64,000 bases of DNA from Nocardia terrae. GTDB taxonomy: Bacteria; Actinomycetota; Actinomycetes; Mycobacteriales; Mycobacteriaceae. The number at the start of each line of letters is the position of its first letter. Position 1 is the stretch's first letter. Positions 17,660-27,100 of this stretch are shown here, piece after piece. The DNA lies in the NCBI RefSeq assembly GCF_009760405.1, contig NZ_WRPP01000003.1, forward strand, positions 186,001 through 250,000, written 5' to 3'. Position numbers and translations under genes: made by a program. Below the pieces are notes generated by a model. That model had not been told where the DNA came from, did not search any database, and saw only the letters and a program-made list of their open reading frames with translations.

Positions 17660-17695
17660 ATGTGTTGTTGTCGAAGCCCATTCGCTTCTCGATAA
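17660..17695 (+). CDS. Poly-cysteine leader peptide (MCCCRSPFASR)
   Basis: An 11-codon ORF with three consecutive TGT (Cys) codons directly after the ATG, preceded by a perfect AGGAGG (17645-17650) at 9-base spacing. It lies between the SAM-IV aptamer and metY and stops 46 bases before the metY ATG. Codons 5-10 lie in a GAAGC/GCTTC hairpin. Poly-Cys upstream ORFs are established cysteine-responsive attenuators in mycobacteria. By analogy, scarce charged tRNA-Cys would stall ribosomes here and alter metY translation. Confidence 0.7.
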   Translation: MCCCRSPFASR

Positions 17696-17741
17696 CTGTC
17701 AAACTTCCGCCATTCGGCGACCTTGTTTTGGAGCAGAACAC

Positions 17742-19091
17742 ATGAGTGACTCGACCGCGTCCGCGGCCGTTGCGGCTGACGGCACCCTCGATCCGGCCGC
17801 CTGGTCCTTCGAGACCAAGCAGATTCATGCCGGTCAGGCCCCCGATTCGGCCACCGGAGCCCGCGCACTGCCCATCTACCAGACCACGTCCTACGCCTTC
17901 CGCGACACCGATCACGCCGCCGCGCTGTTCGGGCTCGCCGAGCCGGGCAATATCTACACCCGCATCATGAACCCCACCCAGGACGCGGTGGAACAGCGCA
18001 TCGCCGCCCTGGAGGGCGGTGTGGCCGCGCTGCTGCTGGCCTCCGGGCAGGCGGCGGAGACCTACGCGATCCTGAACCTCGCCGAGGCCGGCGACCACAT
18101 CGTGGCCAGCCCGCACCTCTACGGCGGCACCTACAACCTGCTGCACTATTCGCTGCCCAAGCTGGGCATCGAGGTCAGCTTCGTCGAGGATCCGGACGAT
18201 CTCGAGCAGTGGCGCGCGGCCGTGCGGCCCAACACCAAGGCGTTCTACGGTGAGACCGTCGCCAATCCGAGCAGCTCGGTCCTCGACATCCCCGGCATCG
18301 CCGAGGTCGCGCACGCCGCGGGCGTGCCGCTGATCGTGGACAACACCGTCGCGACGCCCTACCTGATCCAGCCGCTGAAGCTGGGCGCGGACATCGTCGT
18401 GCACTCGGCCACCAAGTATCTGGGCGGGCACGGTTCCGCGGTCGCGGGCGTGATCGTCGACGGCGGCAATTTCGACTGGACGGTGAAGAACGCCGCGGGC
18501 GATTCCCGCTTCCCCGGCTTCACCACCCCGGACCCCAGCTACCACGGCGCGGTCTTCGCCGATCTCGGCGCGCCCGCCTACGCGCTCAAGGCCCGCGTGC
18601 AGTTGCTGCGCGACCTGGGTGCGGCGGTGTCGCCGTTCAACGCGTTCCTCATCGCGCAGGGCATCGAGACGCTGAGCCTGCGGGTCGAGCGGCACGTGGC
18701 CAACGCGCAGGCGGTCGCGGAGTTCCTGGCCGGGCAGCCCGGCGTCGAGAAGGTCTACTACGCAGGGCTTCCCAGCTCGCCGTGGTTCGAGCGTGGCAAA
18801 CAATTGGCGCCGAAGGGTGTCGGGGCCATCGTCTCCTTCGAGCTGGCGGGCGGCGTGGACGCCGGCAAGAAGTTCGTGGAGGCGCTGGTGCTGCACAGCC
18901 ATGTCGCTAACATCGGGGATGTGCGCTCGCTCGTCATCCACCCGGCCTCCACCACGCACTCCCAGCTGACCCCCGCCGAGCAGTTGGCTTCGGGTGTCAC
19001 GCCTGGTCTGGTGCGTTTGGCCGTCGGTATCGAGGGCATCGGCGACATCCTGGCGGATCTGCGCGCCGGACTGACGGCGGCGGCAAGTTGA
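17742..19091 (+). CDS. metY: O-acetylhomoserine aminocarboxypropyltransferase (sulfhydrylase)
   Basis: PLP enzyme of 449 residues that makes homocysteine from O-acetylhomoserine and sulfide. The Schiff-base Lys is in [11 protein letters not shown], and the cofactor segments [13 protein letters not shown] and [13 protein letters not shown] are clear. The ATG at 17742 has GGAG upstream; longer in-frame readings run through the riboswitch. It overlaps metX by four bases. Expression should respond to SAM through the upstream riboswitch and possibly to cysteine through the leader ORF. Confidence 0.95.
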   Translation: MSDSTASAAVAADGTLDPAAWSFETKQIHAGQAPDSATGARALPIYQTTSYAFRDTDHAAALFGLAEPGNIYTRIMNPTQDAVEQRIAALEGGVAALLLASGQAAETYAILNLAEAGDHIVASPHLYGGTYNLLHYSLPKLGIEVSFVEDPDDLEQWRAAVRPNTKAFYGETVANPSSSVLDIPGIAEVAHAAGVPLIVDNTVATPYLIQPLKLGADIVVHSATKYLGGHGSAVAGVIVDGGNFDWTVKNAAGDSRFPGFTTPDPSYHGAVFADLGAPAYALKARVQLLRDLGAAVSPFNAFLIAQGIETLSLRVERHVANAQAVAEFLAGQPGVEKVYYAGLPSSPWFERGKQLAPKGVGAIVSFELAGGVDAGKKFVEALVLHSHVANIGDVRSLVIHPASTTHSQLTPAEQLASGVTPGLVRLAVGIEGIGDILADLRAGLTAAAS

Positions 19092-20251
19092 CCGTGAACA
19101 TCGAATCGAGAACGTCCCGTCATGCGGCCGAGGCCTTGCTGCCGCCGCCGGACGGGACGCTCGCGACCATCGCCATCGGGGATGTGGAGCTCGAGTCCGG
19201 AGCCGTCATCCCCGATGTGACGCTGGCCGTGCAACGGTGGGGCGAACTTTCGGCGAACGCGGACAACGTGGTGCTCGTGGAGCACGCGCTGACCGGTGAC
19301 TCGCATGTGGTGGGCCCCGCCGACGTGCACCACAACCAGCCCGGCTGGTGGGACGGCATCGTCGGCCCCGGCGCGCCGATGGACACCCGCGAATGGTGTG
19401 TCATCGCCACCAATGTGCTGGGCGGCTGCAAGGGCAGTACCGGGCCGGCCTCGCTGGCCCCGGACGGAAAGCCCTGGGGCGCACGGTTTCCCGAGATCTC
19501 CATCCGCGACCAGGTGACCGCCGAGGCCCAGCTGTTCGACCTGCTCGGCATCGACCGGCTGGCCGCCGCGGTCGGCGGTTCCATGGGCGGCATGCGGGTG
19601 CTGGAGTGGATGATCGGCCGGCCCGAACGGGTCGGCGCGGCGCTGGTGCTGGCGGTCGGCGCGCGCGCCACCGCCGACCAGATCGGTACCCAGACCACCC
19701 AGCAGGCCGCCATCACCTCCGACCCGGACTGGCAGGGCGGCAACTACCACGGCACCGGACGCTCGCCCGTGGCCGGCATGGGCATCGCCCGGCGCATCGC
19801 GCACCTGACCTACCGCACCGAGGCCGAACTCGACCACCGCTTCGAGAATCACGCCCAGGGCGACGAGGATCCGCGGGCGGGCGGGCGCTACGCGGTCCAG
19901 AGCTACCTGGAGTACCAGGCCGACAAGCTGATCGCGCGTTTCGATCCGGCCACCTACGTGCTGCTCACCGAGGCCATGAACCGCTATGACGTGGGTCGCG
20001 GACGCGGTGGCGTGGCGGCGGCGCTGGCCTCGACGCCGGTGCCGTGTGTGGTCGGCGGCGTGGACTCGGACCGGCTCTACCCGTTGCGCACCCAGCAGGA
20101 GCTGGCGGATCTGCTGCCCGGTTCCAAGGGGCTCGAGATCATCCACTCCAAGGACGGCCACGACGGCTTCCTGACCGAGTTCGACGCGGTCGGCAAGCTC
20201 GTGCTCGAAACGATGGATCTGGCCCGGGCACAGCGGCTCACCGGCCGCTGA
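19088..20251 (+). CDS. metX: Homoserine O-acetyltransferase
   Basis: Alpha/beta-hydrolase-fold enzyme of 387 residues that acetylates homoserine with acetyl-CoA, the committing step of methionine synthesis. The nucleophilic Ser is in VGGSMGGM, with Asp in [10 protein letters not shown] and His in [11 protein letters not shown] at 19088 overlaps the metY stop; GTG at 19094, two codons in, is an equally good start. It forms the metYX transunit with metY and is followed by a terminator hairpin. Confidence 0.95.
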   Translation: MTVNIESRTSRHAAEALLPPPDGTLATIAIGDVELESGAVIPDVTLAVQRWGELSANADNVVLVEHALTGDSHVVGPADVHHNQPGWWDGIVGPGAPMDTREWCVIATNVLGGCKGSTGPASLAPDGKPWGARFPEISIRDQVTAEAQLFDLLGIDRLAAAVGGSMGGMRVLEWMIGRPERVGAALVLAVGARATADQIGTQTTQQAAITSDPDWQGGNYHGTGRSPVAGMGIARRIAHLTYRTEAELDHRFENHAQGDEDPRAGGRYAVQSYLEYQADKLIARFDPATYVLLTEAMNRYDVGRGRGGVAAALASTPVPCVVGGVDSDRLYPLRTQQELADLLPGSKGLEIIHSKDGHDGFLTEFDAVGKLVLETMDLARAQRLTGR

Positions 20252-20274
20252 ATCAACACTGCCGAATCGCTGCA

Positions 20275-20295
20275 CCACCGCTGCCTCAGCGGTGG
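20275..20295 (+). terminator. Terminator hairpin after metX
   Basis: CCACCGCTG-CCT-CAGCGGTGG, a perfect 9-bp stem with a 3-base loop, 23 bases after the metX stop. No long U-tract follows. Confidence 0.72.
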
Positions 20296-20429
20296 CTCGT
20301 TACCGCGCGTATCGTGGTTGTTTCGCGCGAATTGTCCTGACGCGCTTCCGGTTTCGCGGGGATGACGCCTCCGTAACCGGTCGCGTGGAATACGTGTGCG
20401 CGGGGCCCGGCGGCCGTAATCTGTCAGAC

Positions 20430-20591
20430 ATGACCGCCGCATTCGATGACATGGATCTCCGCGATCTCGTCGATCTGCTCTCCGAGGACGAGCAGCGTGA
20501 ACTCCGCCCGGCCATACTTCGCGTCCTACACAGACTCCCGGACCAGGAAGTGCTACGCCGAGAGCTCGGTCGCCGCATCACCTCGGTCTAG
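20430..20591 (+). CDS. Small acidic hypothetical protein
   Basis: A 53-residue ORF starting at ATG 20430, beginning MTAAFDDMDLRDLVDLLSED and ending in a basic helix (EVLRRELGRRITSV). It is predicted helical with a charge-segregated pattern. It stands alone after the metX terminator, with a weak ribosome-binding site. No family was recognised. Its good third-position GC and sensible length support a real gene, but it is not certain. Confidence 0.5.
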   Translation: MTAAFDDMDLRDLVDLLSEDEQRELRPAILRVLHRLPDQEVLRRELGRRITSV

Positions 20592-20677
20592 CAAACCCCG
20601 GGCCGCCGGTTCGCCGACGGCCACCTGATCACGATTCAGTGCCGCGACTCCGGTCGCGGCCCCGACCTCGGTGCGGT

Positions 20678-20995
20678 CTAAGTGACACCGAGGCTGCTGA
20701 TGGTCGCGGCCAGCACGATGATCGCGCCGCCCAGCACCGTCAGCCACGCGACATCGAAAGCCTTGCCGCGCACCGCGAGCAGCCCCGCTCGATCGGCCGG
20801 CAGCACCAGCCGCAGCGCCGCGGCCAGCAGTGTCGCCCCGCCGAAGAAGAACGTCCCGCGCCGCCAGCGATCCCAGGCCAGGAAGACCACGGCCACCACC
20901 AGCACCGCCGCCACCAGCAGCATGGGCAGATTCTCGCGCACGAACTCCCCCGCACGAGCACTGCGACTCTCGGGTGCGGCATGGGCTGGACTCAC
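20678..20995 (-). CDS. DUF3017 membrane protein
   Basis: Small integral membrane protein of 105 residues. Three hydrophobic segments are visible: about 24-44 (LPMLLVAAVLVVAVVFLAW), 50-65 and 83-103 (VAWLTVLGGAIIVLAATIS). This layout and the WDRWRRGTFFFGGATLLAA loop match the actinobacterial DUF3017 family. Its function is unknown; it commonly lies near folD and methionine genes, as here near metX. It is divergent from trmL with a short spacer. Confidence 0.8.
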   Translation of the reverse strand: MSPAHAAPESRSARAGEFVRENLPMLLVAAVLVVAVVFLAWDRWRRGTFFFGGATLLAAALRLVLPADRAGLLAVRGKAFDVAWLTVLGGAIIVLAATISSLGVT

Positions 20996-21021
20996 CGCAC
21001 GAGCTTAACCGGCCCTCTGCA

Positions 21022-21498
21022 ATGCTGGATCCCGTGTTCCATCTCGTGTTCTTCGAACCCAGGATCCCGCCCAACACCGGCAATGCCATTCGGCTGGCGG
21101 CCGGTACCGGCTGTGAGCTGCACCTGATCGAACCGCTCGGCTTCGACCTATCCGAGCCGAAGCTACGCCGGGCCGGGTTGGACTACCACGACCTGGCCGT
21201 TGTCACCGCGCACCGGAACCTCGCCGCCGCATGGGATTCCATTCGGCCGGAGCGGGTCTTCGCCTTCAGCGCGACCGCCACCCGGCACAACACCGATATC
21301 GCCTATCGCAAGGGCGATGTCCTGCTCTTCGGTCCCGAACCGACCGGGCTACCCGATGAGGTGCTCACCGATTCCCGCGTCACCGAGCAGCTGCGCATCC
21401 CCATGCTGCCGGACCGCCGGTCCATGAACCTGTCCAATGCCGCCGCCGTCGCGGTGTACGAGGCCTGGCGGCAGCTGGGTTTCCCGGGGGCGGTCTAG
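21022..21498 (+). CDS. trmL: tRNA (cytidine/uridine-2'-O-)-methyltransferase TrmL
   Basis: SpoU-family (SPOUT, trefoil knot) methyltransferase of 158 residues that modifies the wobble position 34 of tRNA-Leu. Landmarks are EPRIPPNTGNAIRLAAGTGC near the N-terminus, FGPEPTGLP in the knot, and the C-terminal LPDRRSMNLSNAAAVAVYE. ATG 21022 is used; GTG 21034 would start at the conserved VFHLVFFEP and is possible. Its stop overlaps the convergent DUF167 stop by four bases. Confidence 0.93.
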   Translation: MLDPVFHLVFFEPRIPPNTGNAIRLAAGTGCELHLIEPLGFDLSEPKLRRAGLDYHDLAVVTAHRNLAAAWDSIRPERVFAFSATATRHNTDIAYRKGDVLLFGPEPTGLPDEVLTDSRVTEQLRIPMLPDRRSMNLSNAAAVAVYEAWRQLGFPGAV

Positions 21499-21725
21499 TC
21501 GTCGATCTCGAAGCGCTTGAAACGGGAGGTCTGTCCACCGGTCAGGCGCACCGACGATTTGGGTACCCCGAAGTGGGAGGCGAGCAGTTCGATCGCCGCC
21601 TTGTTGGCTTTGCCCTCGACCGCGGGCGCGCGCACATACAGCTGCAATGCCCCGTCTTCGAGGATCTCGACCAGAGGGCCTTTCTTGCTGCCGGGTTTGA
21701 TGGTCGCCCGGACCACTGTGGGCAC
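21495..21725 (-). CDS. DUF167 (YggU-like) protein
   Basis: Small soluble protein of 76 residues of the DUF167 family. It has ATIKPGSKKGP at the N-terminus and the conserved VRAPAVEGKANKAAIELL helix segment, then SSVRLTGGQTSRFKRFEI. The start is GTG at 21725 because AGAGGAG sits six bases upstream; the longer ATG form at 21785 lacks a site. The family's role is undetermined. Confidence 0.87.
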   Translation of the reverse strand: MPTVVRATIKPGSKKGPLVEILEDGALQLYVRAPAVEGKANKAAIELLASHFGVPKSSVRLTGGQTSRFKRFEIDD

Positions 21726-21845
21726 GCGGAACTCCTCTGCTGGAACTGGGTAAGCGATCGTGGCGTTGAAGCCGTAGTGTCGCAAACGCAGAGGATGTGC
21801 GATGCCACCGGTGGCGGGGAGTGGCCACCAGGGAAGGAAAGACAG

Positions 21846-22826
21846 ATGATCAAGCGTCTCGTATTGCTACTCGCGGCCGTGGCGGGGGTGATCCTGCTGG
21901 CGACGGGTACGGCCGCGGCCGGACCGGTCACCGTCGACGACGCCTCGAAGGTGCTCGATGTCGCCAAGGTGACCAATGCCGCCAATCAGCTGTCGGATCC
22001 GGTGCACATCTTCACCACCGAGAAATTCTCCGACGATCGCGGCAAGTTCGATCAGGAGACCCAGAGCAAGGTGTCGGGTCAGAGCGACGTGGTGCTGGCC
22101 ATCAATACCAAGTCGCACTTCTTCACGATCCGCACCGGCACGAATTCGCACATCAAGGACACCAGCTCCGCGGGTGCGGCGTTCAAGAGCGCCTACGGCA
22201 CCGGCGATTACACCGGTGCGACGATCGCGGCGCTGGGCGCGCTGAAGGTCTCGAGTGAGCAGGGCGCGCCGACCAAGGCCGGCAACCCGGCCCCCGCCCC
22301 GGCGGCCAAGCCGGCGTCCAAGAGCAGCGGGTGGGGCTGGCTGGGCCTGCTGTGCCCGATCGTGATCATCGGCGGCATCATCGCGGCCGTGGTCGCCTTC
22401 ATGCGCCGTCGCCGTAACCCGCCGCCTCCGCCCGCGCAGTTCGGCGGTCCCGCGGGCGGTTTCGGTGGCGGCTATCCCGGCGGTCCCGGCTTCGGCGGTC
22501 CGGGCTACGGCCCGCCGCCCGGCCGTCCGGGCATGAGCCCCGGCGCCGCGGCCGGTCTCGGCGCGGTCGGCGGTGCCGTCGGCGGCGGCCTGCTCGGCTA
22601 CGAACTCGGCCGCATGGAAGGACGCGACGAAGAACGCGACCGCAACGACTACAACCCGCCCCCGGAATCCGGTGGCGGCTACGACCCCGGCCAGCAGCAG
22701 TGGGGCGGCGGAGGCGGTGATTACGACTTCGGCGGCGGCGGAGGCGATTTCGGGGGCGGCGGGGACTTCGGCGGTGGCGGGGACTTCGGCGGCGGTGGCG
22801 ACTCCGGGGGCGGCGGCGACTTCTGA
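21846..22826 (+). CDS. TPM-domain secreted/membrane protein with Gly-rich tail
   Basis: 326 residues. A signal peptide (1-25, ending ATGTAAAG) is followed by a TPM-like domain (about 28-135), a Pro/Ala linker, one membrane helix (about 165-185), a basic RRRR stop-transfer, and a Pro/Gly tail with repeated GGGGDF units to the end. GGAAGGAAAG precedes the ATG at 21846. TPM proteins in bacteria are membrane associated and some resemble phosphatases; no specific role can be given. Confidence 0.78.
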   Translation: MIKRLVLLLAAVAGVILLATGTAAAGPVTVDDASKVLDVAKVTNAANQLSDPVHIFTTEKFSDDRGKFDQETQSKVSGQSDVVLAINTKSHFFTIRTGTNSHIKDTSSAGAAFKSAYGTGDYTGATIAALGALKVSSEQGAPTKAGNPAPAPAAKPASKSSGWGWLGLLCPIVIIGGIIAAVVAFMRRRRNPPPPPAQFGGPAGGFGGGYPGGPGFGGPGYGPPPGRPGMSPGAAAGLGAVGGAVGGGLLGYELGRMEGRDEERDRNDYNPPPESGGGYDPGQQQWGGGGGDYDFGGGGGDFGGGGDFGGGGDFGGGGDSGGGGDF

Positions 22827-22865
22827 CCGCTCCGCGACACGGTTGCGGCCCTGACGGAAACCCTT

Positions 22866-22903
22866 GGCGCGCCCGGTACTTCACCCGAAGTACCGGGCGC
22901 GCC
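22866..22903. terminator. Bidirectional terminator, 17-bp perfect stem
   Basis: 17-base arms (22866-22882 and 22887-22903) with an ACCC loop, between the convergent TPM and kinase genes. It is the strongest hairpin noticed in the window and lacks a U-tract on either strand. Confidence 0.85.
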
Positions 22904-22954
22904 CGCGTTCGCTTCGAAGGAGACCCGCCACTGCTGTACTGCTCATCCCCTGCC

Positions 22955-22978
22955 GTTCCGGCGCGTTGTGGCCGGAAC
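22955..22978. repeat. Interspersed inverted-repeat element, copy A
   Basis: GTTCCGGC...GCCGGAAC, closely matching 36178-36202 (shared GTTCCGGCGCG start and GGCCGGAA end). It may be a short dispersed intergenic repeat. Confidence 0.45.
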
Positions 22979-23050
22979 CTCCGGCGACAGTGCGGATCCG
23001 AGCGCATGCCGAAGTGACGAGGAGTCGCGATCTCGACGTTCGCAGGGATC

Positions 23051-24097
23051 TCACCTGCGGGTGGTCCTTCTCCGGCGGCCCCAGGCTGCCCAGTACCAGC
23101 GCGGGCGCGGTCCCGCGCCCGGCGTGCTCCGCCCCTTCGCGCCCCGGGCCGTCCAGTCCCGACTCGGTGCGACCACGTCTCCGGGGGCGCCCGGGCCACC
23201 GGAAACCGGTGGCGCACTACGCGTATTCGAGGGCGCCGGAGCCGGGTGGCGCGGCGCGCGGGCGGGCGAGGCGCCGGGGACCGGGGCGGTCAGGGCGCGG
23301 TGCGCGGCCTGGGCGAAGGCGACGCAGGAGGGGTAGCGCTGGGCCTGGGTTTTGGCCAGGGCGGTGGCGAAAACCGTATCGAGCGCCGGGGGCAGGCCGG
23401 GACGGCGGATGCGCAGTGACGGCGGGGCGGTGCGGAGGGTGGCCTGGATGAGGGCGGCCGGGTTGTCGATGGGGAAGGGGGGCGCGCCGGTGAGGAAGTG
23501 GAACAGCGTACAGGCCAGGGAGTATTGGTCGGTGCGGTGGTCGAGGGGGTGCCCGACGAGTTGTTCGGGGGCGGCATAGGCGAGGGTGGCGGTGAAGGTG
23601 CCGGTGCGGGTGAGGCGGGTGGCGGCGTCGTGGAGTTGGGCGATGCCGAAGTCGGTGAGCAGCGCCCGGACACGCGGGCCGCGTTCCAGCAGGATGTTGG
23701 CGGGCTTCACATCCCGGTGCAGCACACCGCGAGCGTGGGCGTGGTCGAGCGCGGCGGCGATCTGGGCCACCACCTGCACGGCGACCGCGGGCGGCAGGGT
23801 CGCCGATTCGGCATCGGGTCCGTCGACGTATTGCATGGCGATCCACGGCGCACCCCGTTCGAGACCGCGGTCGTGCACCGCGACGATGTTCGGATGCTCG
23901 AGCCGTGACACCGCCTCGGCCTCGCGTTCGAAGCGACCGCGAATCTCGCTGTCGGCGAACATCTCCGGGCCGAGCAGCTTCAGCGCCGTCCAGCGCGGCA
24001 ACCGCGGGTGGCGCGCCAGGTAGACAGCGCTCATGCCACCCCGCCCCAGCAGCCGTTCGATGGTGTACCCGGCGACGACATCGCCCCGCTGCAGCAA
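23051..24097 (-). CDS. Serine/threonine protein kinase without membrane segment
   Basis: PknB-like kinase of 348 residues from TTG at 24097, which follows GGGGGTGGGG; the reading LLQRGDVVAGYTIERLLGRGG then matches usual kinase N-termini. Residues present are the Gly loop (about 18-22), the ATP Lys near 40 (WTALKLLG), catalytic HRDVKPANILL (Asp about 129) and TDFG (149-151). The C-terminal 70 residues are Pro/Arg-rich with no membrane helix. An upstream ATG at 24250 would overlap dnaE2. It lies 88 bases downstream of dnaE2 on the same strand and may share its SOS transcript. Confidence 0.85.
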   Translation of the reverse strand: MLQRGDVVAGYTIERLLGRGGMSAVYLARHPRLPRWTALKLLGPEMFADSEIRGRFEREAEAVSRLEHPNIVAVHDRGLERGAPWIAMQYVDGPDAESATLPPAVAVQVVAQIAAALDHAHARGVLHRDVKPANILLERGPRVRALLTDFGIAQLHDAATRLTRTGTFTATLAYAAPEQLVGHPLDHRTDQYSLACTLFHFLTGAPPFPIDNPAALIQATLRTAPPSLRIRRPGLPPALDTVFATALAKTQAQRYPSCVAFAQAAHRALTAPVPGASPARAPRHPAPAPSNTRSAPPVSGGPGAPGDVVAPSRDWTARGAKGRSTPGAGPRPRWYWAAWGRRRRTTRR

Positions 24098-24185
24098 ATC
24101 CCCACCCCCGTGTTCGTTCCTCGGGCCGAACTGTACCGGTATCGGCGGCGGCGGCGGCAACCGAAATACGTTGTCCGCGCGATGG

Positions 24186-27100
24186 TCAGCGGAAGTCGCG
24201 GGAGCGGCCCTCGATGCGCAGGTCCATGCGCTGCAGATGCTCGGCGACAATCGTCACCGCCCCCTCGGCGTTCTGTACGCGGCCGCGGATGAGCAGGGCG
24301 GGCGCGGTGGTGGCGAGGCGGCGGTAGCGGGCCCACAGGCCGACCGAGCAGACCACGTTCACCATGCCGGTCTCGTCTTCCAGATTGAGGAAGGTGACCC
24401 CGCCCGCGGTGGCCGGGCGCTGCCGGTGGGTGACCGCGCCGCCGACGAGAATCCTTGCCCCGTCGCGAATGTCGAGCAGGCGGGCGGCGGGGACGACACC
24501 GAGCGCGTCGAGGCGTTCGCGCAGGAATTCGGTCGGATAGCTGCCGGGTGAGACGCCGGTGGCCCACACGTCGGCGGCGGCCAGTTCCAGCGCGCTCATG
24601 CCGGGCAGGGCGGGTGCGGCGGTGGCCGCGCCGGTGCCGGGCAGCCGATCGGGTCGTTCCCCGGCGGCCGCGCCCGCCGCCCACAGCGCCGCGCGGCGGG
24701 TCTGGCCGAGGCTGCCCAGCGCACCGGCGGTGGCCAGCGCTTCCGCTTGCGGCACACTCAATTCCACGCGTCCGGTGAGGTCCAGGAACGAGGTGTAGGG
24801 CCCGGCCTCGCGGGCGGCCACGATCTGTTCGGCCAGGTCGGTGCCGATGTGGCGGACCGCGGCCAGCCCCATGCGGATGTCCATGCCCTTCGCTTCCAGC
24901 GTCGCCTCGGCCAGGCTGTGATTGATGTCGGGCCCGTGCACCGCCACCCCGTGCCGGCGCGCGTCGGCGACCAGGGACTGCGGCGAGTAGAACCCCATCG
25001 GCTGGGCGCGCAGCAGGCCCGCGCAGAAGGCCGCCGGGTGATACAGCTTGAACCAGGCCGAATAGAACACCAGCGAGGCGAAGCTCTGCGAATGGCTTTC
25101 CGGGAAGCCGAAATTCGCGAAGGCGTACACCTTCTCGTAGATGCGGTCGGCCACCTCGCCGGTGATGCCGTGCAGGTCTTTCATGCCCTGGTAGAAGCGG
25201 GCCCGCAGCCGCTCCATCTTCTCCGACGAACGTTTGGATCCCATGGCCCGGCGCAGCTGATCGGACTCGGCGGCGGTGAATCCGGCGATGTCCACGGCCA
25301 TCTGCATGAGCTGCTCCTGGAACAGCGGGATGCCGAGGGTGCGTTTCAGCGAATTCTCCAGTGCCGGATGGTCGTAGACGACCTTTTCCTTCCCATTGCG
25401 CCGCCGGATATAGGGGTGCACCGATCCGCCCTGAATGGGTCCGGGCCGGATGAGCGCGACCTCGACCACCAGGTCGTAGAAGTCACGCGGCTTCAATCGC
25501 GGCAGAGTCGCCATCTGCGCACGGGATTCCACCTGGAAGACGCCCACGGAGTCGGCGCGGCACAGCATGTCGTAGACGGCCGGGTCGCTCAGGTCCAGCT
25601 GATGCAGTTCGATGGTCTGGCCCTTGTGCTCGGCCACCAGGTCGATCATGTAGTGCAGCGCCGAGAGCATGCCGAGCCCGAGCAGGTCGAATTTCACCAG
25701 ACCCGCCGCGGCACAGTCGTCCTTGTCCCACTGCAGCACGCTGCGGTCGGCCATGCGCGCCCATTCGGTCGGGCACACGTCGGCGATGGGCCGGTCGCAG
25801 ATCACCATGCCGCCGGAGTGGATGCCCAGATGCCTCGGCAGGCCCTCCAATTCGCCGGCGAGCGCGAGCACATCGTCCGGGATCTCGGTGTGCTGTTCCT
25901 GTGCCACGCCCGTCCACCGGCTCACCTGCTTGCTCCAGGCGTCCTGCTGCCCGGTCGAGAAGCCCAGCGCGCGTGCGGCATCCCGGACCGCGGACCGGCC
26001 GCGATAGGTGATCACATTGGCCACCTGCGCCGCGTACTCGCGCCCGTATTTGGCGTAGACGTGCTGGATCGCCTCTTCGCGTCGATCCGATTCGATGTCC
26101 ACGTCGATGTCGGGCGGCCCGTCGCGCTCCGGCGACAGGAACCGTTCGAACAGCAGCTGGTTCTCGACCGGGTCGACATTGGTGATGCCGATGGCGTAGC
26201 AGACCGCCGAATTGGCCGCCGAACCCCTTCCCTGACACAGGATGTCGTTGTCGTGGCAGAAGCTGACGATGTCGTGCACGACCAGGAAGTAGCCCGGGAA
26301 ATTCAGTTCGGCGATGACCTTCAGCTCGTGTTCCAGCTGCTGGTAGGCGGCCTCGTTCCCGGCATAGGAGCCGTAGCGCCGGGCCGCGCCCGCGAAGGTG
26401 AGCTCGCGCAGCCACGAGTTCTCGTCGTGCCCGTCCGGCACGTCGAAGGGCGGCAGCTGCGGTGCGATCAGGCTCAGGTCGAACGCGCATTCCCGGCCCA
26501 GCGCAACGGCATTCGCCACCGCCCGCGGGCAGGCCGCGAACAGCCGGGCCATCTCGTCGCCGGAGCGCAGGTGCGCGCCGCCGGTGGGGGCCAGCCAGCC
26601 CGCCATGTCGTCGAGGCTGGATCTGGCCCGGATGGCGGCCAGCGCCATGGCCCGGCGCCGCTGCGGCGGTGCGGCGAAATGCGCTCCGGTGGTGGCCAGG
26701 ACGGGCAACCCGACCTTGTCGGCGAGTTCGATGAGACGGGCATTGCGCTCGTCGTCCTCGGGAATCCCGTGGTGGGTGAGTTCCACGCTCACGTGCTCGC
26801 GGCCGAAGCGTTCCACCAGGTCGCGCAGGGCCGCCTCGGCCGCCGCGTCGCCCTGCTGGAGCGCCTGCCGCACAGCGCCTTTCCGGCAGCCGGTGAGAAT
26901 GTGCCAGTGCCCGCCCGCGGCCTCGGTGAGCCGGTCCAGGTCGTAGCGCAGGATGCCCTTCTCCCCCGCCGCCATGTGCGCGGCGGCCATCTCCCGCGAG
27001 AGCCGGCGGTAGCCCTCCTGCCCGCGCGCCAGCACCAGCAGATGCGGTCCGGCCGGATCGGGGGTTCCGGTGCGGGGCTCGGAATTCAGTGCGGCGGAAT

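Noticed and set aside
22700-22826. Short regular repeats resembling a repeat array
   Set aside because: They encode GGGGDF units in frame at the end of the TPM protein; no spacers as in CRISPR.
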